From positions 1 through 20,030 of the forward strand of contig CANQUO010000011.1 of assembly GCA_947627085.1 (NCBI GenBank): a stretch of DNA of 20,030 bases. Direction: 5' to 3'. Both the position numbers and the translations under genes were made by a program. This document shows positions 13,923 through 20,030 of this stretch, one piece after another (within the stretch, counting starts at the first letter, position 1; every line of letters starts with the position of its first letter). Below the pieces are notes generated by a model. That model searched no databases. It saw only the letters and a list, made by a program, of their open reading frames with translations, and had not been told where the DNA came from. This stretch comes from an uncultured Oscillospiraceae bacterium (GTDB taxonomy: Bacteria; Bacillota; Clostridia; Oscillospirales; Oscillospiraceae).

Positions 13923-14294
13923 CTACCGGTCCGCGGTAAAGGCGTCCTCGATATGGTTTATTGTGGGCTCGGCGGTGTCCACCCCATCGGGGGCGTAGAC
14001 CTCTATCACGTCGAACCGCACGGTTTTTTTCGTCTCGTGACCGGCAAGGTACATATTTGCCGTGGCGATGAGCTTTGACTGCTTGGTGCAGCCCACGTAG
14101 TCCCGGGCCTCGGCAAAGAGGTCATTTTTTCTGGTCTTGACCTCCACAAATACAAGGGCCTTTCTGTTCTCGGCGATGAGGTCTATCTCCCCAAACCTGG
14201 TCCGATAGCCTGTGCTCACTATTTTGTAGCCCTTTTTCCGCAAATATTCCGCCGCCACAGCCTCGCCCCAGCGGCCAATGAGCTTGGTATTCAA
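13923..14294 (-). CDS. yraN: YraN/UPF0102 family putative endonuclease
   Basis: The 123-residue protein has the UPF0102 pattern: GRWGEAVAAEYLRKKGYKIV, then RTRFGEIDLIAE and LVFVEVKTRK, which give the G-E-x-D...E-V-K core of the restriction-endonuclease-like fold, followed by RFDVIEV. Biochemical function is unproven in the family; the fold suggests a Holliday-junction-resolvase-like nuclease. The start is a TTG (14292-14294) preceded by TGAGGA at about eight bases, and it overlaps the rnhB stop as TTGA. No in-frame ATG lies nearby upstream. The rnhB-yraN order is widely conserved in bacteria and supports the call. Confidence 0.92.
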   Translation of the reverse strand: MNTKLIGRWGEAVAAEYLRKKGYKIVSTGYRTRFGEIDLIAENRKALVFVEVKTRKNDLFAEARDYVGCTKQSKLIATANMYLAGHETKKTVRFDVIEVYAPDGVDTAEPTINHIEDAFTADR

Positions 14295-14887
14295 TGTGTT
14301 TTCCTCAAAAATGTCCGCCGGTGTATCTCCGACGGGCCCAGCTCACGAAGCGCCGCGTAGTGCTCCCGCGTCCCGTAGCCCTTGTGCTTTTCAAAGCCGT
14401 AGCCGGGGTATTTGACCGCCAGCTCACACATGAGAGCGTCCCTTGTGACCTTGGCAAGTATTGACGCCGCGGCCACGTTGGCGCTCCTGCCGTCCCCGCC
14501 GACGCAGGTCACGCTTGGGTAGCTTATCCCCTCGTTCCTGTTGCCGTCGATCACGGTCATGTCCGGCGTCACGCCCAGGGCCTCGATGGCCCTGTTCATG
14601 GCAAGGTACGTGGCGTTCAGGATATTTAGCTCGTCTATCTCCTCATGGGAGGCGAAGGCTATGCCGTAATATAGGGCCTTTTCACGTATGACGTCAAAAA
14701 GCGCCTCACGCTTTTTTGCCGTGAGCTTCTTTGAGTCGTCAAGTCCCGGTATCTCAAGCCCCATCGGCAATATGACCGCCGCGGCGCATACCGGACCCGC
14801 TAATGGTCCCCTGCCGGCCTCGTCCACCCCGGCCAGGAGCTCAAAGCCCTCCTTTTGAAGTCCCCGCTCTATCTCCCAAAGGTCCAT
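14291..14887 (-). CDS. rnhB: Ribonuclease HII
   Basis: From the ATG at 14887 the protein has 198 residues. Catalytic metal ligands are visible: D22 and E23 in GVDEAGRGPLAGP, D114 in VIDGN, and D132 in GGDGRS, followed by NVAAASILAKVTRD. DDSKKL is also conserved. RNase HII cuts RNA in RNA-DNA hybrids and removes single ribonucleotides from DNA. A GTG at 14893 overlaps the ylqF stop as GTGA, but GGAGG lies only one base before it and seven bases before the ATG, so the ATG is preferred. The ylqF-rnhB-yraN order is the normal Firmicute arrangement. Confidence 0.96.
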   Translation of the reverse strand: MDLWEIERGLQKEGFELLAGVDEAGRGPLAGPVCAAAVILPMGLEIPGLDDSKKLTAKKREALFDVIREKALYYGIAFASHEEIDELNILNATYLAMNRAIEALGVTPDMTVIDGNRNEGISYPSVTCVGGDGRSANVAAASILAKVTRDALMCELAVKYPGYGFEKHKGYGTREHYAALRELGPSEIHRRTFLRKTH

Positions 14888-14889
14888 AT

Positions 14890-15753
14890 TCACACCTCCA
14901 CCGGGTCCAGCGTCACCCGGCCAAGCTTTCCGCCGCGAAACTCGTCCAAAAGCACCTTGGACATGCGCTCGGTGTCCAGCTCCCCGCCGGAGACAAGAAA
15001 GCCCCGGCGCCTCGCGGTCCGCTCCAAAAGCTCAAAGCCCGTGCTTTCCGCCGGGGCCTCTATCCCATAGCGCTCAGTGAGTCTCTCCGGGTACAGGTCC
15101 CGTAGCCGCTCCATAAGTCTCGCGCCAAGGGTCTCGCTGTCGAGTATCTCGTCCCTGACGGCCCCGGTGAATGCCAGATTCTCCCCGACTATACGGTCCT
15201 CGAACCTGGGCCACAAAAGCCCCGGGGTGTCAAGGAGCTCCACGCCGTTCCCCGCGCTTATCCACTGCTTGCCACGGGTGACCCCGGGCCTGTCGGAGGC
15301 CTCGGCGGCGCGGCGCTTCGCCACCCGGTTTATGAAGGAGGACTTCCCCACGTTCGGTATGCCCAATACCATGACCCGGACGCTCCTGCCGGTCTGGCCC
15401 TTTTTGGCCCAGGCGTCAAGCTCGCCACGAAGCATGTCCCGGACCGCGCCGGTAAAGCCGCCCACGCCCTTGCCGGACTTGCAGTCGGTCTCCAGCACCC
15501 TAAGGCCCCTGTCGCGAAAATAGCGGCTCCACTCACGGGTCCTGTCGGGGTCGGCCTGATCCGTGCGGTTCAGTATGAGGAGCCTCGGCTTTCCGGCGGC
15601 AAGCTCGTCGATATCCGGGTTCCGTGAGGAGCGCGGGACTCTGGCGTCCGCCACCTCGCACACGGCGTCAACGAGCTTTAAATTCTCGGACACCATCCTT
15701 TTGGCCTTGGCCATGTGCCCGGGGAACCACTGTATGCTCATCTCCTCAGCCAT
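14890..15753 (-). CDS. ylqF: Ribosome biogenesis GTPase YlqF (RbgA)
   Basis: The 287-residue protein is a circularly permuted GTPase. SIQWFPGHMAKA is the diagnostic N-terminus. The G4 motif comes first as NRTD (62-65), then the P-loop GIPNVGKSS (131-139), the G2 Thr in RPGVTRGKQW (T159) and DTPG (175-178). It helps assemble the 50S subunit, acting late on particles lacking L16. The G4 Lys usually found in NKxD is Arg here, a conservative but uncommon change. The start at 15753 overlaps the lepB stop by one base (TGATG); GGGAG about nine bases upstream supports it over the internal ATG at codon 5. It lies downstream of rplS and lepB, linking ribosome and export functions. Confidence 0.95.
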   Translation of the reverse strand: MAEEMSIQWFPGHMAKAKRMVSENLKLVDAVCEVADARVPRSSRNPDIDELAAGKPRLLILNRTDQADPDRTREWSRYFRDRGLRVLETDCKSGKGVGGFTGAVRDMLRGELDAWAKKGQTGRSVRVMVLGIPNVGKSSFINRVAKRRAAEASDRPGVTRGKQWISAGNGVELLDTPGLLWPRFEDRIVGENLAFTGAVRDEILDSETLGARLMERLRDLYPERLTERYGIEAPAESTGFELLERTARRRGFLVSGGELDTERMSKVLLDEFRGGKLGRVTLDPVEV

Positions 15754-16349
15754 CAGCCGATACTCCCTATCCTGGAAAGGTCGCGCTTGGATTGGGTGCC
15801 CATGTCGTCAACGATATTCGATGGGTAGACGATCATCACGGCCCTGCCGATGACGCACCTTGTGTCCACCATGCCGATGGACTCCGTGCGGCTGTCGGTG
15901 GAGCGGTTGCGGTTGTCGCCCATAAGGAATAAGCACCCCTCCGGCACCGTGACGGGGCCGGAAAAATCCTCCCTCTCCATCGTGGGTGCGGCGATGTAGG
16001 GCTCGTCAAGAGCCACCCCGTCCACGTAGACTATTCCCCGGTCGAAATCGATATCCACGGTCTGCCCCTCGGTGGCGATCACGCGCTTGACCAGCGGGTC
16101 CGGGCCGTAGCTGTTCGTCTGGACCACCACCACGTCCCCGGCCTTCGGGGTATATAAGAAGTTGGTGGTCAGTATCTTGTCCTCATCATGGAGCGTGGGA
16201 TACATGGAGTTGCCCTTCACATTCACGACCCTGACAAAGAACATAAAGACGAGTATGCCCACAACAAGAGCCATCACCACGCACTGTATCCAGTCGTAGA
16301 GCTCCATTTTACTGTCCTTTTTGCTCTTCACGCCGTCCTTCTTTGCCAT
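15753..16349 (-). CDS. lepB: Signal peptidase I
   Basis: The 198-residue membrane protein has a Lys-rich cytoplasmic N-terminus, one transmembrane helix (about 21-40), the catalytic Ser in VKGNSMYPTL (S48), the catalytic Lys in PLVKRVIATEG (K88) and the box GDNRNRSTDSR (144-154). It removes signal peptides from secreted proteins on the outer face of the membrane. AAAGGTG at 16358-16364 is eight bases before the ATG at 16349 but only two before the GTG at 16355, which decides the start. It is the first gene after the rplS terminator; a TATAAT at 16379-16384 may be its own -10 box, although no good -35 is visible. Confidence 0.96.
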   Translation of the reverse strand: MAKKDGVKSKKDSKMELYDWIQCVVMALVVGILVFMFFVRVVNVKGNSMYPTLHDEDKILTTNFLYTPKAGDVVVVQTNSYGPDPLVKRVIATEGQTVDIDFDRGIVYVDGVALDEPYIAAPTMEREDFSGPVTVPEGCLFLMGDNRNRSTDSRTESIGMVDTRCVIGRAVMIVYPSNIVDDMGTQSKRDLSRIGSIG

Positions 16350-16378
16350 ATCCACCCCACCTTTCCTAAGCCATAAGC

Positions 16379-16384
16379 ATTATA
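16379..16384 (-). promoter_or_regulatory. Possible -10 box for the lepB operon
   Basis: A perfect TATAAT on the minus strand lies 29 bases before the lepB ATG and just after the rplS terminator. The sequence 16-18 bases further upstream falls in the GC-rich terminator stem and does not resemble a -35 box, so activity is uncertain. Confidence 0.3.
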
Positions 16385-16387
16385 TCG

Positions 16388-16415
16388 AAAAAAGGGGGAC
16401 ACAGCCCCCTTTTTT
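16388..16415 (-). terminator. Terminator of rplS
   Basis: AAAAAAGGGGG and CCCCCTTTTTT (16388-16398 with 16405-16415) pair perfectly around a six-base loop, ten bases after the rplS stop. A-run and T-run are symmetrical, so it could work in both directions. Confidence 0.9.
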
Positions 16416-16424
16416 CATTTGCTG

Positions 16425-16766
16425 TTAAATTCTCTCCTTGACCTTGGCGTTCTTGCCGACCCGGTCTCTCAGGTAGTAGAGCTTGGCCCTGCGGACCTTG
16501 CCGCGGCGTACAGTCTCCACAGACACGATGCTGGGGGAATGTACGGGAAAGACCTTCTCGCAACCCACGTTGTAGGAGATACGGCGGACGGTGATGGTCT
16601 CGTTGATGCCGCCGTGCTTCTTGGCGATGATAGTACCCTCAAAAGCCTGATTGCGCTCCCTGTTGCCCTCCTTTACGCGGACGGTGACGCGGACGGTGTC
16701 GCCCACGTTCATCTCGGGAAGCTCCGGCTTCATGTACTGCTGATTAAGCGTCTCGACTAAATTCAT
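16425..16766 (-). CDS. rplS: 50S ribosomal protein L19
   Basis: From the ATG at 16766 the protein has 113 residues, the normal L19 length. It begins MNLVETLNQQYMKPELPEM, followed by VGDTVRVTVRVKEGNRERNQAFEGTIIAKK and ends YYLRDRVGKNAKVKERI, all typical of L19, which sits at the subunit interface of the ribosome. GGGGAGGAGC eight bases upstream fixes this start and excludes the longer open frame through the leader. It has its own promoter and terminator, between pfkA and lepB. Confidence 0.97.
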   Translation of the reverse strand: MNLVETLNQQYMKPELPEMNVGDTVRVTVRVKEGNRERNQAFEGTIIAKKHGGINETITVRRISYNVGCEKVFPVHSPSIVSVETVRRGKVRRAKLYYLRDRVGKNAKVKERI

Positions 16767-16852
16767 TTGTGTGCTCCTCCCCTCTTGATAGGCGTTCGTA
16801 CCGCGCTGCACGGCATAGGACCGCCCCGATGAGCAGTTTTATCTGCAAAAGC
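16767..16852 (-). ncRNA. Candidate structured 5' leader of rplS
   Basis: About 85 transcribed bases separate the predicted transcription start from the rplS ATG. They contain GCAG/CTGC, CCG/CGG and GGCG/CGCC complementary pairs that could form a small branched structure ending near the ribosome binding site. Autoregulatory L19 leaders are known in Firmicutes. I cannot confirm the consensus by eye, so this is a suggestion. Confidence 0.35.
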
Positions 16853-16858
16853 TTGAAT

Positions 16859-16887
16859 ATTGTACCACACCGAAAATCAAAATGCAA
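16859..16887 (-). promoter_or_regulatory. Extended -10 promoter of rplS
   Basis: Minus-strand TTGCAT (16882-16887), 17 bases, then TGGTACAAT: TACAAT at 16859-16864 with an extended TG upstream. It lies just downstream of pfkA, giving rplS independent expression. Confidence 0.85.
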
Positions 16888-16903
16888 GAACTTTTTTGAT
16901 TTT
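16873..16903. repeat. AT-rich 10-bp inverted repeat overlapping the rplS promoter
   Basis: AAAATCAAAA (16873-16882) and TTTTGATTTT (16894-16903) pair perfectly around an eleven-base gap that contains most of the -35 box. It could be an operator or a weak pfkA terminator; without any GC in the stem apart from one pair, termination is doubtful. Confidence 0.5.
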
Positions 16904-16917
16904 ATTATCCAAAAGTC

Positions 16918-17898
16918 TCACATTCCGGAGCGGAGCGTATCCATAAGGTCATAGTTGTGCTCTCCCAGGTCCTTCTTCATCTGAAGGGCCTCCACTATGT
17001 CCATGGGGAACATCTTTATGCCGTCGTAGCATATGACCTTGTTGGTCATGCCCTCGGCCAGGACCTTGACGGCGTTGTAGCCGAAATCCGCCGCCAGGAC
17101 CCTGTCCCGGACGGTGGGCCGGCCGCCCCGCTGGACGTGGCCGATGATGGTGGCGCGGGTGTCCATGCCGGTCTCCTTGTTGATTATTGCCGCCACGTCC
17201 GTGGCGTGGGCCGCGCCCTCGGCCACGATCACCGCGTAGTTGGTGCGGCCGTGGAGCTGTCCCTCCCGGATGGGCAGTATGACGTCCCGCTTATAGTCGA
17301 TGGGCTTCTCCGGCACCAGCACCGCCGTGGCGCCCACCGCAAGGCCCACGTAGAGGGCCAGATACCCGGCCCTGTTGCCCATGACCTCCACCACCGAGCA
17401 GCGCTCGTGGGATTTCATGGTGTCGTTGAGCTTGTCTATGCACTCAATGGCCGTGTTGCAGGCGGTGTCAAAGCCGATGGTGTAGCTGGTGCAGGCGATG
17501 TCGTTGTCGATGGTGGCGGGTATTCCGCACACGCTGATGCCGTACTTTGAAAGCTCCAGCGCCCCCCGGAAGGTGCCGTCTCCGCCCACGCACACAAGGC
17601 CGTCGATGCCCCTGAAGCGGCAGATATCAGCGGCTCTCTGCACACCCTCGGGCGTGCGGAACTCGGCGCTTCTGGCCGTATACAAAAGGGTCCCGCCAAG
17701 GCTGGTGATGCCGGAGACGTCCAACGGCGTCAGCGGCTCCATATCGCCGGTTATCAGCCCGTGGTAGCCCCGGCGCACGCCGATGCACTCCACACCGTAG
17801 CTGTGGGCCGTGCGGGCCACAGCCCGGATGGCGGAATTCATCCCCGGGGCGTCGCCGCCGGAGGTGAGGACACCTATTCTGTGGACACATGATTTCAT
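16918..17898 (-). CDS. pfkA: 6-phosphofructokinase (ATP-type)
   Basis: The 326-residue protein is a standard bacterial PfkA by length and motifs: TSGGDAPGMN (12-21), the nucleotide loop VGGDGTFRGA (104-113), IPATIDNDI with catalytic D131, YTIGFDTA, and SHERCSVVEVMG (163-174). Gly in GGDG rather than GGDD points to ATP and not pyrophosphate as donor. It phosphorylates fructose-6-phosphate, the committing step of glycolysis. Two changes from the usual pattern are ATIDND for GTIDND and MGNRAG for MGRxxG; the latter moves the Arg that normally reaches fructose-6-phosphate in the neighbouring subunit. GGAGG seven bases before the ATG supports the start. It follows the DUF2344 gene by 18 bases, in one transcription unit. 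Confidence 0.95.
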   Translation of the reverse strand: MKSCVHRIGVLTSGGDAPGMNSAIRAVARTAHSYGVECIGVRRGYHGLITGDMEPLTPLDVSGITSLGGTLLYTARSAEFRTPEGVQRAADICRFRGIDGLVCVGGDGTFRGALELSKYGISVCGIPATIDNDIACTSYTIGFDTACNTAIECIDKLNDTMKSHERCSVVEVMGNRAGYLALYVGLAVGATAVLVPEKPIDYKRDVILPIREGQLHGRTNYAVIVAEGAAHATDVAAIINKETGMDTRATIIGHVQRGGRPTVRDRVLAADFGYNAVKVLAEGMTNKVICYDGIKMFPMDIVEALQMKKDLGEHNYDLMDTLRSGM

Positions 17899-17916
17899 AT
17901 TACTGCCTCCATTTCT

Positions 17917-18567
17917 CTATCTGAAAACGTGGATATCCTTATCATATAGCTCAAGCCGCCGAAAGCGGGCAAAATCGGGCGCGAAAAACGGGGCGTTCTG
18001 CTCAACGGCTGAGATAAGCTGTGCCGGGGAAAGGGCCGGGTCGCCCACCGCCAGCCTCGCCCGGAGCGTGAGCCCGCCCTCGTCCGCGCGCTTCACATCG
18101 CAGGCGGCGATGAGGGGCCTTACGTCCACCGTCGCCGTGGAGCGCTTGGTTTTCTTCTCCATGACCAGCTTATCGCCTGTCAAAAGGGCCAAAAGGCTCC
18201 CTTCATCTGTAACTTTATTATCGTAAAACAAATCGGCCTCAATGTCAAGCCATTTGATATCTTTAAATTTATATGTTTCCTCGTAAGCCCGCGTTACCTC
18301 TATCCCCTCCGGGAGCGCCCGGTTCAAAAGCCCCGGCACGTCCCCCAGCGGCACGTCGGTGACGAGCTTGAAGTCCATGAGCTCGCACACGCTCTCCGTC
18401 CCCACGGAAAGCGGCATGGCGAATACCATGTAGGGGTGGGGATTGAAGCCCTCGGTGTGCTTTATGGGCAGTCCCGCCCTTATGAAAGCCCTCTGCATGG
18501 TGCGCATAAGGTCAAGGTGGGAGATGAACTTCGCCCGGCCCTCCTTTTTGAAGAGTATCCTACTCAT
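17917..18567 (-). CDS. Radical SAM-linked DUF2344 protein (TIGR03936-type)
   Basis: The 216-residue protein starts MSRILFKKEGRAKFISHLDLMRTMQRAFIRAGLPI, followed by EGFNPHPYMVFAMPLSVGTES. This is the signature of the DUF2344 family, always encoded beside or fused to a particular radical-SAM protein. The biochemical role is unknown; the fixed pairing suggests it is a substrate-handling partner of the radical-SAM enzyme. GGAGGAAATGCG precedes the ATG at 18567, so the upstream TTG at 18585 is ignored. The gene overlaps the radical-SAM gene by eight bases, a strong sign of translational coupling, and leads into pfkA. Confidence 0.93.
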   Translation of the reverse strand: MSRILFKKEGRAKFISHLDLMRTMQRAFIRAGLPIKHTEGFNPHPYMVFAMPLSVGTESVCELMDFKLVTDVPLGDVPGLLNRALPEGIEVTRAYEETYKFKDIKWLDIEADLFYDNKVTDEGSLLALLTGDKLVMEKKTKRSTATVDVRPLIAACDVKRADEGGLTLRARLAVGDPALSPAQLISAVEQNAPFFAPDFARFRRLELYDKDIHVFR

Positions 18568-20030
18568 CGCATTTCCTCCTCTCAAGAAGGCAGCTAGCGC
18601 CGCAGCCCATGCACTTTACCCTGCAGTCCGGGGTTATCTCTCCCCTGTACGCCGCCGCCCGCTCCCGGGCGAGGTAGCTTTTCGTGACACCCACGCTTAT
18701 CACATCCCAGGGGAAGAGCTCATCGTCCCCCCTCACCCTGTTGGCGTAAAAGTCCGCCCTTAAGCCGCACGCCTCAAAGGCCGCCATCCACCGGTCGAAG
18801 TCAAAGTAGTCCGTCCAGGAATCAAGCCTCCCGCCGTTTTTCCAGACCTCCTCGATCACCGCTCCCATCCGCCTGTCGCCCCGTGAGAGGGCCGCCTCGA
18901 TGAGGCTTACGTGGGGCTCGTGCCAGTTGTAGACGATGGACCGGGAGTTTATGCTGTCCTTTAATAGGCGCACACGCCTTAAATACTCCTCCACCCCCAC
19001 CTGTGCCTCCCACTCAAAGGGCGTGTGGGGCTTGGGCACGAACATGGAGGTGCTGACGGTTATCTTCACCCCCCGGGACTTGTTCGCGGCGTGCTCCCGC
19101 CAGGTGTGGAGGACCTTCTCGGCAAGCCGCGCGATCGAGACCACGTCCTCGTCGGTCTCCGTGGGCAGGCCCAGCATGAAATACAGCTTCAACGTGTTCC
19201 AGCCGCCCTCGAAGGCTATGCGGCAGGAATTTAAAAGGGCCTCCTCCGTCACGTTCTTGTTTATCACGTCCCGGAGCCTCTGGCTCCCGGCCTCCGGGGC
19301 GAAGGTGAGGCCCGATTTTCGCACCTTCTGCACCCGCTCCATGAGTGCCATTGAGAAGTTGTCCGCCCGGAGGGAGGGCAGGGAGAGGCTTATCTTCCTC
19401 GGCTCGCACCAATCCAAAAGTCCGTCCGTGAGCTCCGGAAGGCCCTTGAAGTCGCTGGTGGAGAGACTTGACAGTGTTATCTCCTCATAGCCTGAGCTCT
19501 CCAGCGCCCGCTTTGCTTTATCAAGCAGATATTCCGTGCTGTGGCGCCTCACGGGCCGGTAGGCAAAGCCCGCCTGACAGAACCTGCACCCGCGCACGCA
19601 CCCGCGAAAGAGCTCCAGCACCACCCGGTCGTGGACTATCTCGGTGGAGGGGACGATGGCCTTCGTGGGGAAGTAGGCGCTGTCCAGGTCCTCGATTATC
19701 CGCTTGGTCACCCTCTCCGGCGCGCCGTCGAGACATTCAACGCACCGGAGCGTCCCGTCCTCATTGTATTCCGGCTCATAGAGGGAGGGCACATACACCC
19801 CCGGTATGTCCGCCGCCGCCCGCAAAAACCGCTTCTTGTCCCAATTTTCGCGCTTTGCCCGGCGCAGGAGCGCCAGGACCTCCATGTCCAGCTCCTCCCC
19901 CTCGCCCAGGACGAAGAGGTCCACGAAATCCGCCATGGGCTCCGGGTTTATACAGCTTGTCCCTCCCGCGAAAACAAGCGGTGTCAGGCCCGCCCTCTCG
20001 GCGCTGCGCACAGGCAATCCCGCCAGGTCC
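18560..20030 (-). CDS. Radical SAM protein with B12-binding-type N-terminus (TIGR03960-type), 5' end outside window
   Basis: Some 489 C-terminal codons are present; the frame runs off the right edge, and the in-frame TTG at 20017 is internal, since DLAG precedes it. Residues near the edge (LPVRSAERAGLTPLVFAGGT and DFVDLFVLGEGEE) are the end of the cobalamin-binding-like domain of this family. The radical-SAM cluster motif is RGCVRGCRFCQAG (CxxxCxxC), followed by EITLSSLSTSDFKGL, SLPSLRADNF and GLTFAPEAGSQRLR, as in YgiQ/MiaB-like enzymes. A Cys-rich C-terminal tail (DCRVKCMGCGASCLLERRKC) may bind a second cluster or zinc. The reaction is unknown; family members lie next to DUF2344 partners and often near rplU-rpmA and rng genes. 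Its stop overlaps the partner's start. Confidence 0.93.
   Translation of the reverse strand, partial: DLAGLPVRSAERAGLTPLVFAGGTSCINPEPMADFVDLFVLGEGEELDMEVLALLRRAKRENWDKKRFLRAAADIPGVYVPSLYEPEYNEDGTLRCVECLDGAPERVTKRIIEDLDSAYFPTKAIVPSTEIVHDRVVLELFRGCVRGCRFCQAGFAYRPVRRHSTEYLLDKAKRALESSGYEEITLSSLSTSDFKGLPELTDGLLDWCEPRKISLSLPSLRADNFSMALMERVQKVRKSGLTFAPEAGSQRLRDVINKNVTEEALLNSCRIAFEGGWNTLKLYFMLGLPTETDEDVVSIARLAEKVLHTWREHAANKSRGVKITVSTSMFVPKPHTPFEWEAQVGVEEYLRRVRLLKDSINSRSIVYNWHEPHVSLIEAALSRGDRRMGAVIEEVWKNGGRLDSWTDYFDFDRWMAAFEACGLRADFYANRVRGDDELFPWDVISVGVTKSYLARERAAAYRGEITPDCRVKCMGCGASCLLERRKCDE

Noticed and set aside
17489..17767. Plus-strand open frame inside pfkA
   Set aside because: Antisense shadow of a strongly conserved gene with no supporting signals.

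Overview
The window looks like chromosomal DNA of a fairly GC-rich anaerobic Firmicute of class Clostridia, probably an Oscillospiraceae/Ruminococcaceae-type gut organism. This rests on gene content and order: rplS-lepB-ylqF-rnhB-yraN, a fused-frame radical-SAM/DUF2344 pair, a DUF1540 protein, a clostridial ECF sigma factor with its membrane partner, and strong TTGACA/TATAAT promoters with GGAGG-type ribosome binding sites. The species cannot be named from sequence alone. Most genes are housekeeping genes on the minus strand. No tRNA, rRNA, CRISPR array, transposase or phage gene was seen.

Layout, left to right. Positions 1-62 hold the first codons of a class II fructose-bisphosphate aldolase (minus) with a clear promoter. 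Positions 436-2387 (plus) are an ECF sigma factor translationally coupled to a membrane-anchored anti-sigma-like protein; this pair is visibly AT-richer than its surroundings and looks like an accessory insert closed by a hairpin terminator. Then come a PLP aminotransferase (minus), an unrecognised helical protein (minus) and a low-complexity lipoprotein (plus). Positions 5161-8963 (minus) are a two-gene signalling operon: a soluble hybrid histidine kinase with one dead and one intact receiver domain, overlapping by four bases a 624-residue protein that ends in a degenerate HD-GYP-like domain. Divergent from it, plsY and a UgtP/MurG-like lipid glycosyltransferase (plus) form a membrane-lipid operon with overlapping reading frames.

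Between that operon and convergent rpmE, about 260 bases are almost entirely filled by six consecutive near-perfect inverted repeats. This is the most unusual non-coding structure in the window. It is followed by rpmE, a metallophosphoesterase and a divergent DUF1540 gene.

The right third is one long run of minus-strand core genes. Transcription goes from the right edge leftward: radical-SAM protein (partial), DUF2344 partner, pfkA; then rplS with its own extended -10 promoter, a possible structured leader and a terminator; then lepB-ylqF-rnhB-yraN-thrC, packed with overlaps. This joins glycolysis, ribosome assembly, protein export, RNA/DNA maintenance and threonine synthesis in one co-directional block.

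The best candidates for new biology are the kinase/degenerate HD-GYP pair, the hairpin cluster at 10895-11157, and the AT-rich sigma/anti-sigma pair with its in-frame 21-bp repeats.
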